Of a stretch of DNA of 64,000 nt, positions 15,721 through 23,081 are shown piece after piece (position 1 is the first letter of the stretch; each line of letters opens with the position of its first letter). The stretch lies in assembly GCF_020991375.1 (NCBI RefSeq), contig NZ_JAJLQZ010000020.1, forward strand, positions 1 to 64,000. The letters are read 5' to 3'. This stretch comes from Glycomyces amatae (lineage in GTDB: Bacteria > Actinomycetota > Actinomycetes > Mycobacteriales > Micromonosporaceae). The notes below the pieces were generated by a model. The model ran no database searches, had not been told where the DNA came from, and saw only the letters and a list, made by a program, of their open reading frames with translations. The position numbers were made by a program, and so were the translations under genes.

Positions 15721-16009
15721 GAGCACCCGCAGCGGCGCTGGCAACGATTCTGACTGCGTCGAAGTCCGCCGAGCTTGGCGCAAGAGCACTTACAGCGGTG
15801 CTGGCATTGACTCGAGCTGCATCGAAGTCCGCCGGGTCTGGCGTAAGAGCACTCTCAGCGGCGGCACTAACACCTCCGACTGTGTCGAAGTCTCGCCGTG
15901 CTCCGACTCTGACGGCTTCCACCTCCGCGATTCCAAGCTCGGCGATGGCTCCCCGGTCTTCGACCTCACCTCCGCCGACCTCCGCAGCCTGCTGGGCCAC
16001 GCTCGCTGA
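15692..16009 (+). CDS. DUF397 protein with three tandem repeats
   Basis: A 105-aa DUF397 protein, the usual small partner of XRE/DUF5753 regulators. Ordinary members contain one WxKSSxSG...CVEV motif; here the motif WRKST-x-SG...C-x-EV occurs three times with an exact 21-residue period (Trp 8, 29, 50; Cys 22, 43, 64). The canonical tail HLRDSKLGDGSPVFDLTSAD follows. The repeats come from 63-bp tandem DNA copies. The ATG lies inside the XRE gene, giving a 29-bp overlap and probable translational coupling. Confidence 0.88.
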   Translation: MTTDVTAWRKSTRSGAGNDSDCVEVRRAWRKSTYSGAGIDSSCIEVRRVWRKSTLSGGTNTSDCVEVSPCSDSDGFHLRDSKLGDGSPVFDLTSADLRSLLGHAR

Positions 16010-16030
16010 TCCACACCCTTAAAGCGATGG

Positions 16031-16068
16031 CATCGGGCCGGTGCGGCGACCGACGCACCGGCCCGATG
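16031..16068 (+). terminator. Terminator of the XRE/DUF397 pair
   Basis: A perfect 15-bp stem, CATCGGGCCGGTGCG (16031-16045) with 16054-16068 and an 8-nt loop, beginning 21 bp after the DUF397 stop. Confidence 0.75.
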
Positions 16069-16252
16069 TTCGATTCATGCCCCGCCGACATCCCCCGCCC
16101 TGGCGGGCTCGTCGGCGAGCCTCCACGGCTCACCGGCGTTCGAGCCGCTCATCCAAGGCGCCCCCGACCCAACCCTGGCGCAATCCCCGTTGGCGTCCAC
16201 TGCGGTCGGCCGGTCCCGCCCGGCGACGTCGCCGCCGGGCATGGCGACGGGA

Positions 16253-16730
16253 TCAGCGCACGGCCTGCTTGACCAGACGACTCACCGTCGCCTCGCCCGC
16301 CTCGGTCAGCTCGGTCACGGCGTAGGAGGTCGGCCACAGGCCGCCGTCCTCGTCGAGATTCGCCTCGGTGGTGAACCCGAGCGAGGAGTACCGCTCCTTG
16401 TCGACCTGGCCGCTGCGGAAGAAGCACACCACCTTCCCGTCCCTGGCGTAGGCGGGCTGGCCGTACCACAACTTCGGTGCCAGTTCCGGGGCGGCGGCGG
16501 TGATGACGGCGTGCAGGCGGGTGGCCGTCGCGCCGTCCGGCTCCGCCATCTCCGCGATCGTCGACAGGACCGCGGCCTCGTGAAGCCGCCTTCTTGGCGC
16601 TGCGGCCGCCGTGCGCCTCTGCCTTCAGCTCCTTGGCCCGCGCCTTCATCGCGGCGCGCTCCTGTTCGGAGAATCCTCCAGCCGAGGCGTCGTCGCGCTC
16701 CTGCCCGTCGGCCTTCGAGGTGTCGCCCAT
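16253..16730 (-). pseudogene. DUF1801-like (YdhG/YdeI) gene with a frameshift
   Basis: Two frames together make one protein. Residues MGDTSKADGQERDD through FSEQERAAMKARAKELKAEA and GGRSAKKA read from 16730 in one frame. From about 16579 the text continues in another frame as EAAVLSTIAEMAEPDGATAT, then PKLWYGQPAYARDGKVVCFF and the normal end TVSRLVKQAVR. The junction lies near 16579-16590 and one extra or missing base would restore a standard ~150-aa DUF1801 domain protein. It may be a real mutation, a recoding site or a sequencing error. ATG 16549 could still yield a truncated product. Confidence 0.75.
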
Positions 16731-16947
16731 GACGTCCGATTCCCTTCTCTACCTGCGGTAACGATGCCTTCACCGTAGTGGCGTCAGGGCGGTCGCGGCT
16801 GCTCGATTCCTGATCGATCCGAGGACGCCCGCGCCAGGCGGAATGCGGCCGTGGATCAGGCAGGGCTCACCATGACCAGGGCGTCACCGGCGTCCTCACC
16901 TGCTGGAGGCGCCTCGGCCGGACGGTTCGCAACGAGCTCCCACTCTC

Positions 16948-17328
16948 CTACGGCCACACCGCGCCAGGGTTGCGGCACAGGCAGAACGGGTGCCCCACCG
17001 GATCGGTGTAGACCTGCCACCCGTATCCGTCGTCCCTGATGAAGTCCTTCTGCCACGTCGCGCCCAGTTCGATCACCCGGCGCTGCTCGGGCTCGAACTC
17101 GTCCACCTCGAAATCGAGGTGGTACTGCTTGGGGTGCTCGCTGCCCGGCCAGCTCGGCGGCCGGTACTCCTCCACCCGCTGGAAGGCCAGCTCGACCTCC
17201 CCGTAGGTGATACCGGCCCAGTCGTCGTCGCTGCTGTCGGTGAGCCCGCGGCCCACCACCGCGGCGTAGAACGCCGCCAGCTTCATCGGGTCCGGGCAGT
17301 CGATGATGAAATCGGTGAGTTTCAGCAT
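16948..17328 (-). CDS. VOC-family (glyoxalase-like) protein
   Basis: A 126-aa vicinal-oxygen-chelate fold protein. LTDFIIDCPDPMKLAAFYAA is the family start, HLDFEVDEFEPEQRRVIELG the second half-repeat, and YTDPVGHPFCLCRNP the closing strand with Asp and Pro-Gly-His residues. The metal ligands are only partly recognisable, so it may be a binding protein or an enzyme. The ATG at 17328 is chosen because the longer upstream frame is Arg-rich. It lies in a run of small leftward genes. Confidence 0.85.
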   Translation of the reverse strand: MLKLTDFIIDCPDPMKLAAFYAAVVGRGLTDSSDDDWAGITYGEVELAFQRVEEYRPPSWPGSEHPKQYHLDFEVDEFEPEQRRVIELGATWQKDFIRDDGYGWQVYTDPVGHPFCLCRNPGAVWP

Positions 17329-17449
17329 CAGCCGATCTTGCCACGGCGCCTCTCTCGGCCGCGATCGTTTTCGACGCCTCCTGCATCCGCTGAGCGCGAC
17401 CCGCCGTATGCGGCGCCTGTGCACGACGTCGGGCACGAGGCGCCGCGCC

Positions 17450-17680
17450 CTACTGCCCGCTGACGTACTCCGGCCACTTCCCCGGGTTGAGGTGGTACTG
17501 GACCAGCGCGTTCGCGTGGCCGTGGCCGAGGCCGTGCTCGGCCTTGAGCCAGTCCACGTGCGCCTTGTGCCCGCTGAGTCCGCTCGCGCTCAACGCTTCG
17601 AGCCATTCGGCGATCGGTCGGCCGTAAGTCTTCTCGATCGAGGGGAAGTACGAGGCGGGGCCTTTGGGCTGCGCGGTCAT
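17450..17680 (-). CDS. DUF4287-containing protein
   Basis: A 76-aa protein of the DUF4287 family. YFPSIEKTYGRPIAEWLEAL and GLSGHKAHVDWLKAEHGLGH followed by HANALVQYHL are the typical helical signature. The role of the family is unknown; in many genomes it is fused to or placed beside DUF1801/DUF5655 and VOC-like proteins, as it is here. GAAGGA upstream supports the ATG. The reading frame extends further upstream but those residues are not family-like. Confidence 0.85.
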   Translation of the reverse strand: MTAQPKGPASYFPSIEKTYGRPIAEWLEALSASGLSGHKAHVDWLKAEHGLGHGHANALVQYHLNPGKWPEYVSGQ

Positions 17681-17888
17681 GTGGTCCTTCTTTCTCTGCG
17701 GTCTGGTCTGCGGTCGTTCGGCTCGGCGCACCCGGTCTTCGGGTGCGGCCGTTCCTTCGCCAGTGGTCGTGAGGTGGATCAGGTGGTGGCGTCCCGCCGA
17801 GCCCCGCCGGATTCGGCAGGGCTCAACAGGACGCGTTGGGACTCGGCAGGGCTCGGTCCGCGGCGGGCCGATCACGGCCCGGTGGGTG

Positions 17889-18560
17889 TCAGCGGTCGGA
17901 CCGGAGCGCCTGGAGCGAGACGGCCGAGGCCCACAGCCAGATGACCATGCCGCCCGCGAGCATCCACCGGTAGTCCGCCGCCGCGAACGACGCCGCGTTG
18001 AGCGCCGTGTACACGACCGGCACGATATAGCAGGCGACGCGCCAGGCGGTGCGGCCCTCGCGGGCGAAGCGCCGCGCGATCACGAAGCACGCGACCATCA
18101 GGGTGAGGCCCGCTCCGGCCGGGGCGAACGAGTGCAGGATGCCGTGCCAGCTCAGCTCGGCGGGGGCGCCGTCGGGCGTCCCGATCGGGTAGCCGAACGC
18201 CGGGTCGGCGACGAACACGCCGGCCCAGACGAGCGCGATGCCGTAGACGCCGAACAGCCTCGGCGCCCACTTGGACGCGGGCCCGTCGGCGTACGCCCGG
18301 CGCAGGCCCACGGCGCCCGCGAAGGCCAGCAGGCCCGAGACCACGAAGTTCGTGATCTGGATCCAGCCGAGGTCGCCGAGGCTCAGCAGGCTCAGCGGGT
18401 GCACGACCGGGTCGAAGCCGTCGCGGGTCGCGGCCTGCGCGATCGTGACGGCGAGTAGCAGCGGTGCGGCCGCGACGCCGCAACCGAGCAGGCGGGCGGT
18501 GAGTGAGGCGGTCGACTGCGATGCGACAGTGGCCGGAGGGGTGGAAGTGACGGCAGTCAT
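17889..18560 (-). CDS. DUF998 membrane protein
   Basis: A 223-aa integral membrane protein of the DUF998 family with about six hydrophobic helices. LLLAVTIAQAATRDGFDPVV followed by HPLSLLSLGDLGWIQITNFV is the typical first loop and helix, and ELSWHGILHSFAPAG the central motif. Function is unknown; it is often placed with transport or lipid genes. It follows the ABC exporter genes with a 214-bp gap and reads the same way, so co-transcription is possible but not certain. Confidence 0.88.
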   Translation of the reverse strand: MTAVTSTPPATVASQSTASLTARLLGCGVAAAPLLLAVTIAQAATRDGFDPVVHPLSLLSLGDLGWIQITNFVVSGLLAFAGAVGLRRAYADGPASKWAPRLFGVYGIALVWAGVFVADPAFGYPIGTPDGAPAELSWHGILHSFAPAGAGLTLMVACFVIARRFAREGRTAWRVACYIVPVVYTALNAASFAAADYRWMLAGGMVIWLWASAVSLQALRSDR

Positions 18561-18774
18561 GTCGAGTGCTCCTTGAGGGTGGCAATGGGTTATGCCCGTA
18601 AAGACGAGCCCGCCGCCGGGAATTCATCGCCCGCCCGCGCCACAACATGAAAGATGTTCTGGGGGACTCGGCGGCCGCTATGGGCGGCCCCGGCGGTGAT
18701 CCCGGTCGGGACGGCGAAAGGCGGGCCGCATTCGCGGCCCGCCTTCGGGTGTCTCCCGGTCGTGTCTGCGGCGT

Positions 18775-19560
18775 CTAGCGCTTGTTGAACTTCTTCTTCG
18801 CGACGACGTAGCCGAGCAGGGCCAGGGCCAGCGACCAGGCGATCGTCAGGACCAGGTCCGTGCCGTCGACGGCGGTGTCGAACAGGAGGCCGCGGACCAC
18901 CTCGATGAACGGGGTGAAGGGCTGGTAGTCGGCGAAGTACTGGACGGCGGTGGGCATGGACTCGGTGGGCACGAACGCCGAGCCGAGGAACGGCAGGAGC
19001 ATCAGTGGCATCGGCGTGTTGGACGCCTCCTCGACGGTCTTGGCGGCCATGCCCAGGCCCACCGTCAGCCAGATGAGGCCGAAGGAGATGAGGGCGAAGA
19101 CCCCGACCAGGCCGAGCCAGCCGAGCAGGTCGGCCTCGGGCCGGAACCCGATGGCGATCGCGACCAGCAGGACCACGGCGATGCACAGGAAGGCCTGGAT
19201 CATGGCGGCGATCACGTGTCCGGTGAGGACGGAGACGCGGGCGATCGACATGGTGCGGAACCGGTCGATGATGCCCTCGGTCATGTCCATGGCCACGCTG
19301 ATCGCGGTGCCCTGCACCGCCGCGACGATCGCCATGAGGGTCATGCCTGGCGTCAGGTAGGTCAGGTAGGCCTCGCGTCCGCCGGTCGGCCCGCCGAGGC
19401 CGTCGCCGAGCGTGCCGCCGAAGACGTACACGAACAGGAGCAGGAAGACCACCGGCATGCCCACGAGCATGAGGGTCAGGGACGGGTAGCGCAGCATGTG
19501 CTTGAGCTGGCGGCGCAGCATGGTGGACGTGTCGGACAGGCTGTGGGCGAGGGTGCTCAT
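18775..19560 (-). CDS. ABC exporter permease (DrrB-like, ABC-2 type)
   Basis: A 261-aa ABC-2 type permease with six predicted membrane helices. The cytosolic N terminus ends in MLRRQLKHMLRYPSLTLMLV, and GIIDRFRTMSIARVSVLTGH is the conserved coupling segment. With the ATPase encoded 36 bp upstream it forms a daunorubicin-resistance-like exporter of lipophilic drugs or lipids. The start ATG has GGAGAA upstream. Expression with the ATPase from a single promoter is likely; a possible heptamer-repeat activator site lies upstream of the operon. Confidence 0.92.
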   Translation of the reverse strand: MSTLAHSLSDTSTMLRRQLKHMLRYPSLTLMLVGMPVVFLLLFVYVFGGTLGDGLGGPTGGREAYLTYLTPGMTLMAIVAAVQGTAISVAMDMTEGIIDRFRTMSIARVSVLTGHVIAAMIQAFLCIAVVLLVAIAIGFRPEADLLGWLGLVGVFALISFGLIWLTVGLGMAAKTVEEASNTPMPLMLLPFLGSAFVPTESMPTAVQYFADYQPFTPFIEVVRGLLFDTAVDGTDLVLTIAWSLALALLGYVVAKKKFNKR

Positions 19561-19596
19561 CGGAGTTCTCCTTGTGGTTTTGCGAAGCGGCGGCGG

Positions 19597-20535
19597 CTAG
19601 GCGGTGGCGTTGCCGGTGAGGGACAGGAACACGTCGTCGAGGTCGGGCGTGTGGATGGTCAGCTCGTCGACTTCGATTCCCTCGCGGTCGAGGACGTCGA
19701 GGAGCTTGCGGAGCGAGGTGACCGAGCCGTCCGAGGGGACCTGGACCGTGAGCTGGTCGGCGTCCGAGCCGCTCGCGTTCAGGATCTGCGCGGTGCGCTC
19801 GACCTGGTCGGCGCGGTGCAGGCGGAGGCTGATGTGGCCGCCGGGGATCATGCGCTTGAGCTGCTCGGGGGTGCCCTCGGCGACGAGCCTGCCGCCGTCG
19901 AGGACCGCGATGCGGTCGGCCAGCTCGTCGGCCTCCTCCAGGTACTGGGTGGTCAGGAAGATGGTGGCGCCCGCCTTGACCAGCTCGCGGATGCTCGACC
20001 ACACGGTGCGGCGGCCGGCCGGGTCGAGGCCGGTGGTCGGCTCGTCCAGGAAGATCACCTTCGGCTCGCCCATGAGGCACATGGCGATGTCGAGGCGGCG
20101 CCTCATGCCGCCGGAGTAGGTGGCCGGGGCGCGCTTGGCGGCGTCCATGAGGTCGAAGCGCTCCAGCAGCTCCTCGGCGCGGCGGCGGGTCTCGCGCTTG
20201 CCCAGATGGTGCAGGCGGCCCATGAGGTGGAGGTTCTCGCGGCCGGTGAGCAGGCCGTCGACGGCGGCGAACTGGCCGGTGACGCCGATGGTCCTGCGGA
20301 CGGCGTCGGCCTCGCGGGCGACGCTGCGGCCCCCCACGAAGGCGTCGCCGCCGTCGGCGGGGATGAGGGTCGTCAGGATGTTGACGGTGGTGGTCTTGCC
20401 CGCGCCGTTGGGGCCGAGCAGGGAGAAGACCGTGCCTTCGGGGACGGCGATGTCGATGCCGCCGAGGACGGCGGTGTCGCCGTAGGACTTGGTGAGGTTC
20501 CGGGCTTCGATCGCCAGGGGCTTGGTGGTGTTCAT
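19597..20535 (-). CDS. ABC exporter ATPase (DrrA-like)
   Basis: A 312-aa nucleotide-binding subunit. Walker A is GPNGAGKTTTVNIL (about residue 39), the signature is YSGGMRRRLDIAMC, and Walker B is VIFLDEPTTGLDPAGRR. The C-terminal tail (SLRKLLDVLDREGIEVDELT, then LDDVFLSLTGNA) is the DrrA accessory domain. It energises export by the permease encoded next. ATG 20535 (MNTTKPLAIEARNL) follows GAGGAAC; upstream in-frame sequence is low-complexity and not part of the protein. Confidence 0.93.
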   Translation of the reverse strand: MNTTKPLAIEARNLTKSYGDTAVLGGIDIAVPEGTVFSLLGPNGAGKTTTVNILTTLIPADGGDAFVGGRSVAREADAVRRTIGVTGQFAAVDGLLTGRENLHLMGRLHHLGKRETRRRAEELLERFDLMDAAKRAPATYSGGMRRRLDIAMCLMGEPKVIFLDEPTTGLDPAGRRTVWSSIRELVKAGATIFLTTQYLEEADELADRIAVLDGGRLVAEGTPEQLKRMIPGGHISLRLHRADQVERTAQILNASGSDADQLTVQVPSDGSVTSLRKLLDVLDREGIEVDELTIHTPDLDDVFLSLTGNATA

Positions 20536-20670
20536 CGTTCCTCGCTTCGGGTTTCGGCGCCGCCGGGCGGTGGTGCCGCGGCGGCTCGGGTGTCGGGTCG
20601 GGCTTCGTTCGTCGCGGTGCGGCTCGTCGTTCTGGGCCGCGCCGGGCATGTGAGTACTGTGGCCGGGGCC

Positions 20671-20714
20671 GCTGACACGGCGCTGACATCGGGCTGACGT
20701 GCGGCCTGACACGG
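20671..20714 (-). promoter_or_regulatory. Four 11-bp-spaced direct repeats
   Basis: On the minus strand GTGTCAG, CGTCAGC, TGTCAGC and GTGTCAGC recur at 11-12 bp spacing (plus-strand CTGAC at 20706, 20694, 20683, 20672). One-turn heptamer repeats are the layout of sites for OmpR-type response regulators and SARP activators. They lie about 135-180 bp upstream of the ABC ATPase start. A possible TACTCA -10 box follows near 20652-20657. Confidence 0.45.
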
Positions 20715-21046
20715 CGCGGGCGCGCCTGGCGGCGCGGTCGGCGGAGGGTCCGGCGGCGCGGTCGCGGGCGGCCGCCGCCCCGGTCGCCGCAGTGGCGGCG
20801 GGTAGAGGGTGAGGATCGTCCCGAGGTCGAACATGGGCGCACCTCACGGCTTTCTGTGCTTTGTGGACAGTCGGTGGGCAGGGTCGGGCCCGGGTCGGCG
20901 GCGGTCCGGGTGGTGCCGCGGCCGGTGCGGTGGTCAGCGCCGTGGTCAGCACTGTGGGCAGCGGTGTGGTCAGTGGTGTCGGTACTGCGGTCGGCGACGC
21001 GGTCGGTGCGGACGGCGGGGCCTGTGGTGCGGTCGGCCGTTCCCCG

Positions 21047-21106
21047 AGGTCGGGTGTGTCGGATCGGAGCCGCCCCCGGCTTCGATGGTGCCCGCGGGGT
21101 ACGACA
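21047..21106 (+). repeat. Dispersed palindromic-ended repeat (degenerate copy)
   Basis: Begins GTCGGGTGTGTCGGA and ends in GGGGTACGACA, matching the shared termini of the ~65-bp repeat family seen at 26.5, 37.7 and 45.0 kb. The interior is diverged. Confidence 0.5.
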
Positions 21107-21128
21107 AGTCGCGCCCTGTCAGGTGCGT

Positions 21129-21156
21129 TCGAAGGTCGAAGGTCGAAGGTCGAAGG
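21129..21156 (+). repeat. TCGAAGG x4 tandem heptamer
   Basis: Four exact head-to-tail copies of TCGAAGG in non-coding DNA between the EXLDI gene and the ABC operon. Confidence 0.85.
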
Positions 21157-21161
21157 TTGGA

Positions 21162-21201
21162 GGCCGGTCGGCCGGTGTCGACCGATGCCGGCCGACCGGC
21201 C
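21162..21201 (-). terminator. Terminator of the EXLDI gene
   Basis: A perfect 14-bp stem, GGCCGGTCGGCCGG (21162-21175) with 21188-21201 and a 12-nt loop, 120 bp past the stop of the leftward gene. Confidence 0.6.
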
Positions 21202-21323
21202 GGTGGCTCAGGTCCGCGGTCGGCGGTGCCGTCCCGGATTCCGGCGGGCGGCCGGGCCGGTTCCGCGGATCGCCTCGCGGCGCTCCTGCGGTCGGCGGTC
21301 GCCTTGCGGCGCCTGCGTCCGCG

Positions 21324-21842
21324 TCAGATGTCGAGGTCCTCGACCGGCGGCGCCTCGACGGTGGCGGCGACCATCGCGTACAGCTCGGCCGGGATCTTGG
21401 CCTTGAGCTCCTCGATCGTCTCGACCACCTCGAGCGTGGCCTCGCCGGTCGACGACCCGTAGAACTGCTCGCCCAGGCCGAGCATCTTCCGCCAGCCGGT
21501 CTCGGCGGTCACGTGCACGTAGTCGGGCGTCTTCTCCGCGTGGATGACGAACTTGCCCGACCTGGCGCGGTACACGCGGTAGATCTCGGCCTTCTTCTCG
21601 TCCGAGCGGATCCACTCGCCCAGCTTGACGCCCACGAAGCGCCGGCGCTGCCGGTTCTTGCCGGTGCCCGGGCCGACGCGGACGGTGATCTCCTCGAAGC
21701 CCTCCATCCGACCCTCCTCGACGTCCACGTACCGCTGGAGCGCCATCGAGATGGCCCTGGACAGGTTCCCTCCGGCGAGCTCCTGCGCCCGGCTGTAGAG
21801 GTCGAGGTCCTTGTCGGCGACGTAGATCGTCTTGTTGGGCAT
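21324..21842 (-). CDS. EXLDI family protein
   Basis: A 172-aa protein ending in VEDLDI, the C-terminal motif that names the EXLDI family. The opening KTIYVADKDLDLYSRAQELA followed by GGNLSRAISMALQRYVDVEE looks like a ribbon-helix-helix or CopG-like DNA-binding fold. The middle (KNRQRRRFVGVKLGEWIRSD, then KAEIYRVYRARSGKFVIHAE) is beta-rich. The family is of unknown function; from memory it often neighbours drug-type ABC exporters, as here. A 25-bp perfect palindrome lies 37 bp upstream of the start and may be its own operator. Confidence 0.8.
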   Translation of the reverse strand: MPNKTIYVADKDLDLYSRAQELAGGNLSRAISMALQRYVDVEEGRMEGFEEITVRVGPGTGKNRQRRRFVGVKLGEWIRSDEKKAEIYRVYRARSGKFVIHAEKTPDYVHVTAETGWRKMLGLGEQFYGSSTGEATLEVVETIEELKAKIPAELYAMVAATVEAPPVEDLDI

Positions 21843-21878
21843 AGCGGCATCCTAACCTCCTTCCAGGGGTCCGCCTTG

Positions 21879-21903
21879 GTATACGTATAGACTATACGTA
21901 TAC
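21879..21903. promoter_or_regulatory. 25-bp perfect AT-rich palindrome (operator)
   Basis: GTATACGTATAG-A-CTATACGTATAC has perfect 12-bp arms around one base. It is strikingly AT-rich in a GC-rich genome and lies 37 bp upstream of the EXLDI gene, where it would overlap the promoter. TetR-type repressors bind such sites; no TetR gene is adjacent, so either the EXLDI protein or a distant regulator is the ligand. Confidence 0.75.
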
Positions 21904-22018
21904 GTAGAACTTGGCAAGTCCGGCCCCGGATCTCCCCGCCGACGCCGCTCACGCCGCCCCTCAGGCCCCCTCGGGGCCCTCGCCCCAGCCGCCTGTCGGC
22001 GCCGACCCCGGGCACGAC

Positions 22019-22056
22019 GAAGGGCGGCCCGGTGGTCGCCCACCGAGCCGCCCTTC
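22019..22056 (-). terminator. Terminator of the spo0M-like gene
   Basis: GAAGGGCGGC-CCGGTGG (22019-22035) pairs with 22040-22056, 17 bp with one mismatch, and a 4-nt loop TCGC. It lies 57 bp beyond the stop of the leftward gene. Confidence 0.7.
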
Positions 22057-22112
22057 GCGTTCAAGCTTCAAGACCCCGGAGGAGGCGGGACCTCTCCCAC
22101 GGGATCGCGGCG

Positions 22113-22886
22113 TCAGACGCCCTTCTGCGCCGCCAGCTGCGTCAGCTGCGCCTTCACCGTCTCCACCACGTCCGTCGACGCGGTCGGCACCGAGAACCGG
22201 ATCGTCGAGTTCAGGTCCGGCGCCAGCAGCTCCGCCGAGTTGTCGGCCGCGAAGACCACGTCCGTGTTCGCCTCGCCCGCGACGAAGACGACCTCGAGCT
22301 CCTGGATGCGGCCGTGGAACTCGCCCTCGGTCGCCCAGAACTCGACCTCCTGGTAGAAAGGCACCGTCGCCCCCTGGATCGTGCCCAGCTCCAGGTCGGT
22401 CTCCTGGAACGCGAAGCCCAAGGCCTCCAGCGCCTCCCAGACCGCCTTGTGCACCGGCAGCGCCTCCACGGTCAGCCAGTCCAGGTCGCCCTTGTCCAGG
22501 GCCTGGTCCAGCGCCAGGTGCGTCGAGACGCCGAGCTTCATGCCGCCCACCAGCGGGCGCTGCTCGACGTTGTTGAACGGGGTCTCCCAGGGCACCTGGA
22601 CCTCGAACGCGATCGGGTGGGCCGCGCCCTTCGCGAGGTCGAACTTCCCGGAGACCTCGGCCTTGAAGTAGTCGTGCACCGAACCGGGCGCGTCCTCGCC
22701 CTTGCTGTCGTCCTCGACCAGGGCGGTGAACTCGATCTCGACGCTTTCGACGGCGGCGTCCACCTCGGCGCCGGAGATCCGCACCTCGCCCTTGAGGGTC
22801 CCGCCGGGGACGACGTGCTTCTCGTGCAGGAGCGTGTCGACTTGGATGCCACTACCGAGAATGGCCTTGAGTTTGCTGAACACCAT
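22113..22886 (-). CDS. spo0M: Sporulation-control protein Spo0M-like
   Basis: A 257-aa arrestin-fold protein of the Spo0M/SpoOM family. VFSKLKAILGSGIQVDTLLH, VVPGGTLKGEVRISGAEVDA and the WETPFNN segment are the family landmarks. In Bacillus the homologue modulates sporulation entry and cell division; in actinomycetes the role is little studied. The ATG at 22886 with GAAAGGAACC upstream replaces a longer frame. The gene appears monocistronic with its own terminator. Confidence 0.88.
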   Translation of the reverse strand: MVFSKLKAILGSGIQVDTLLHEKHVVPGGTLKGEVRISGAEVDAAVESVEIEFTALVEDDSKGEDAPGSVHDYFKAEVSGKFDLAKGAAHPIAFEVQVPWETPFNNVEQRPLVGGMKLGVSTHLALDQALDKGDLDWLTVEALPVHKAVWEALEALGFAFQETDLELGTIQGATVPFYQEVEFWATEGEFHGRIQELEVVFVAGEANTDVVFAADNSAELLAPDLNSTIRFSVPTASTDVVETVKAQLTQLAAQKGV

Positions 22887-23081
22887 TGGGGCGGTTCCTT
22901 TCGGAGGATCGCGGGAACGTCGCGGGGAGAACAAGGACAGGGGGCAACCGCATCGTATCCCGAAAGCGCAGGGAGACGTGTGACAGATCCCCTGCGGGAC
23001 GTGGAAACACCTGGGGCGCAAAAAGAACTATTCGCCGCAATGCCGCGGCGGCCGCGACCGGGCGCGGCGCGGGGCCGCCGG

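Larger units (their letters stand above)
20536..21323. other. Long intergenic region upstream of the ABC operon
   Basis: No gene is supported here; a 100-aa leftward frame from 20834 is Pro/Ala-rich with no homology signal. The stretch holds four GTCAG direct repeats (20671-20714), a TCGAAGG heptamer array (21129-21156), one dispersed palindromic-ended repeat (21047-21106) and the terminator of the EXLDI gene (21162-21201). Confidence 0.6.

Noticed and set aside
20532-20834. A 100-aa leftward frame before the ABC operon
   Set aside because: Pro/Ala-rich, no ribosome site, and it contains the promoter-like repeats.
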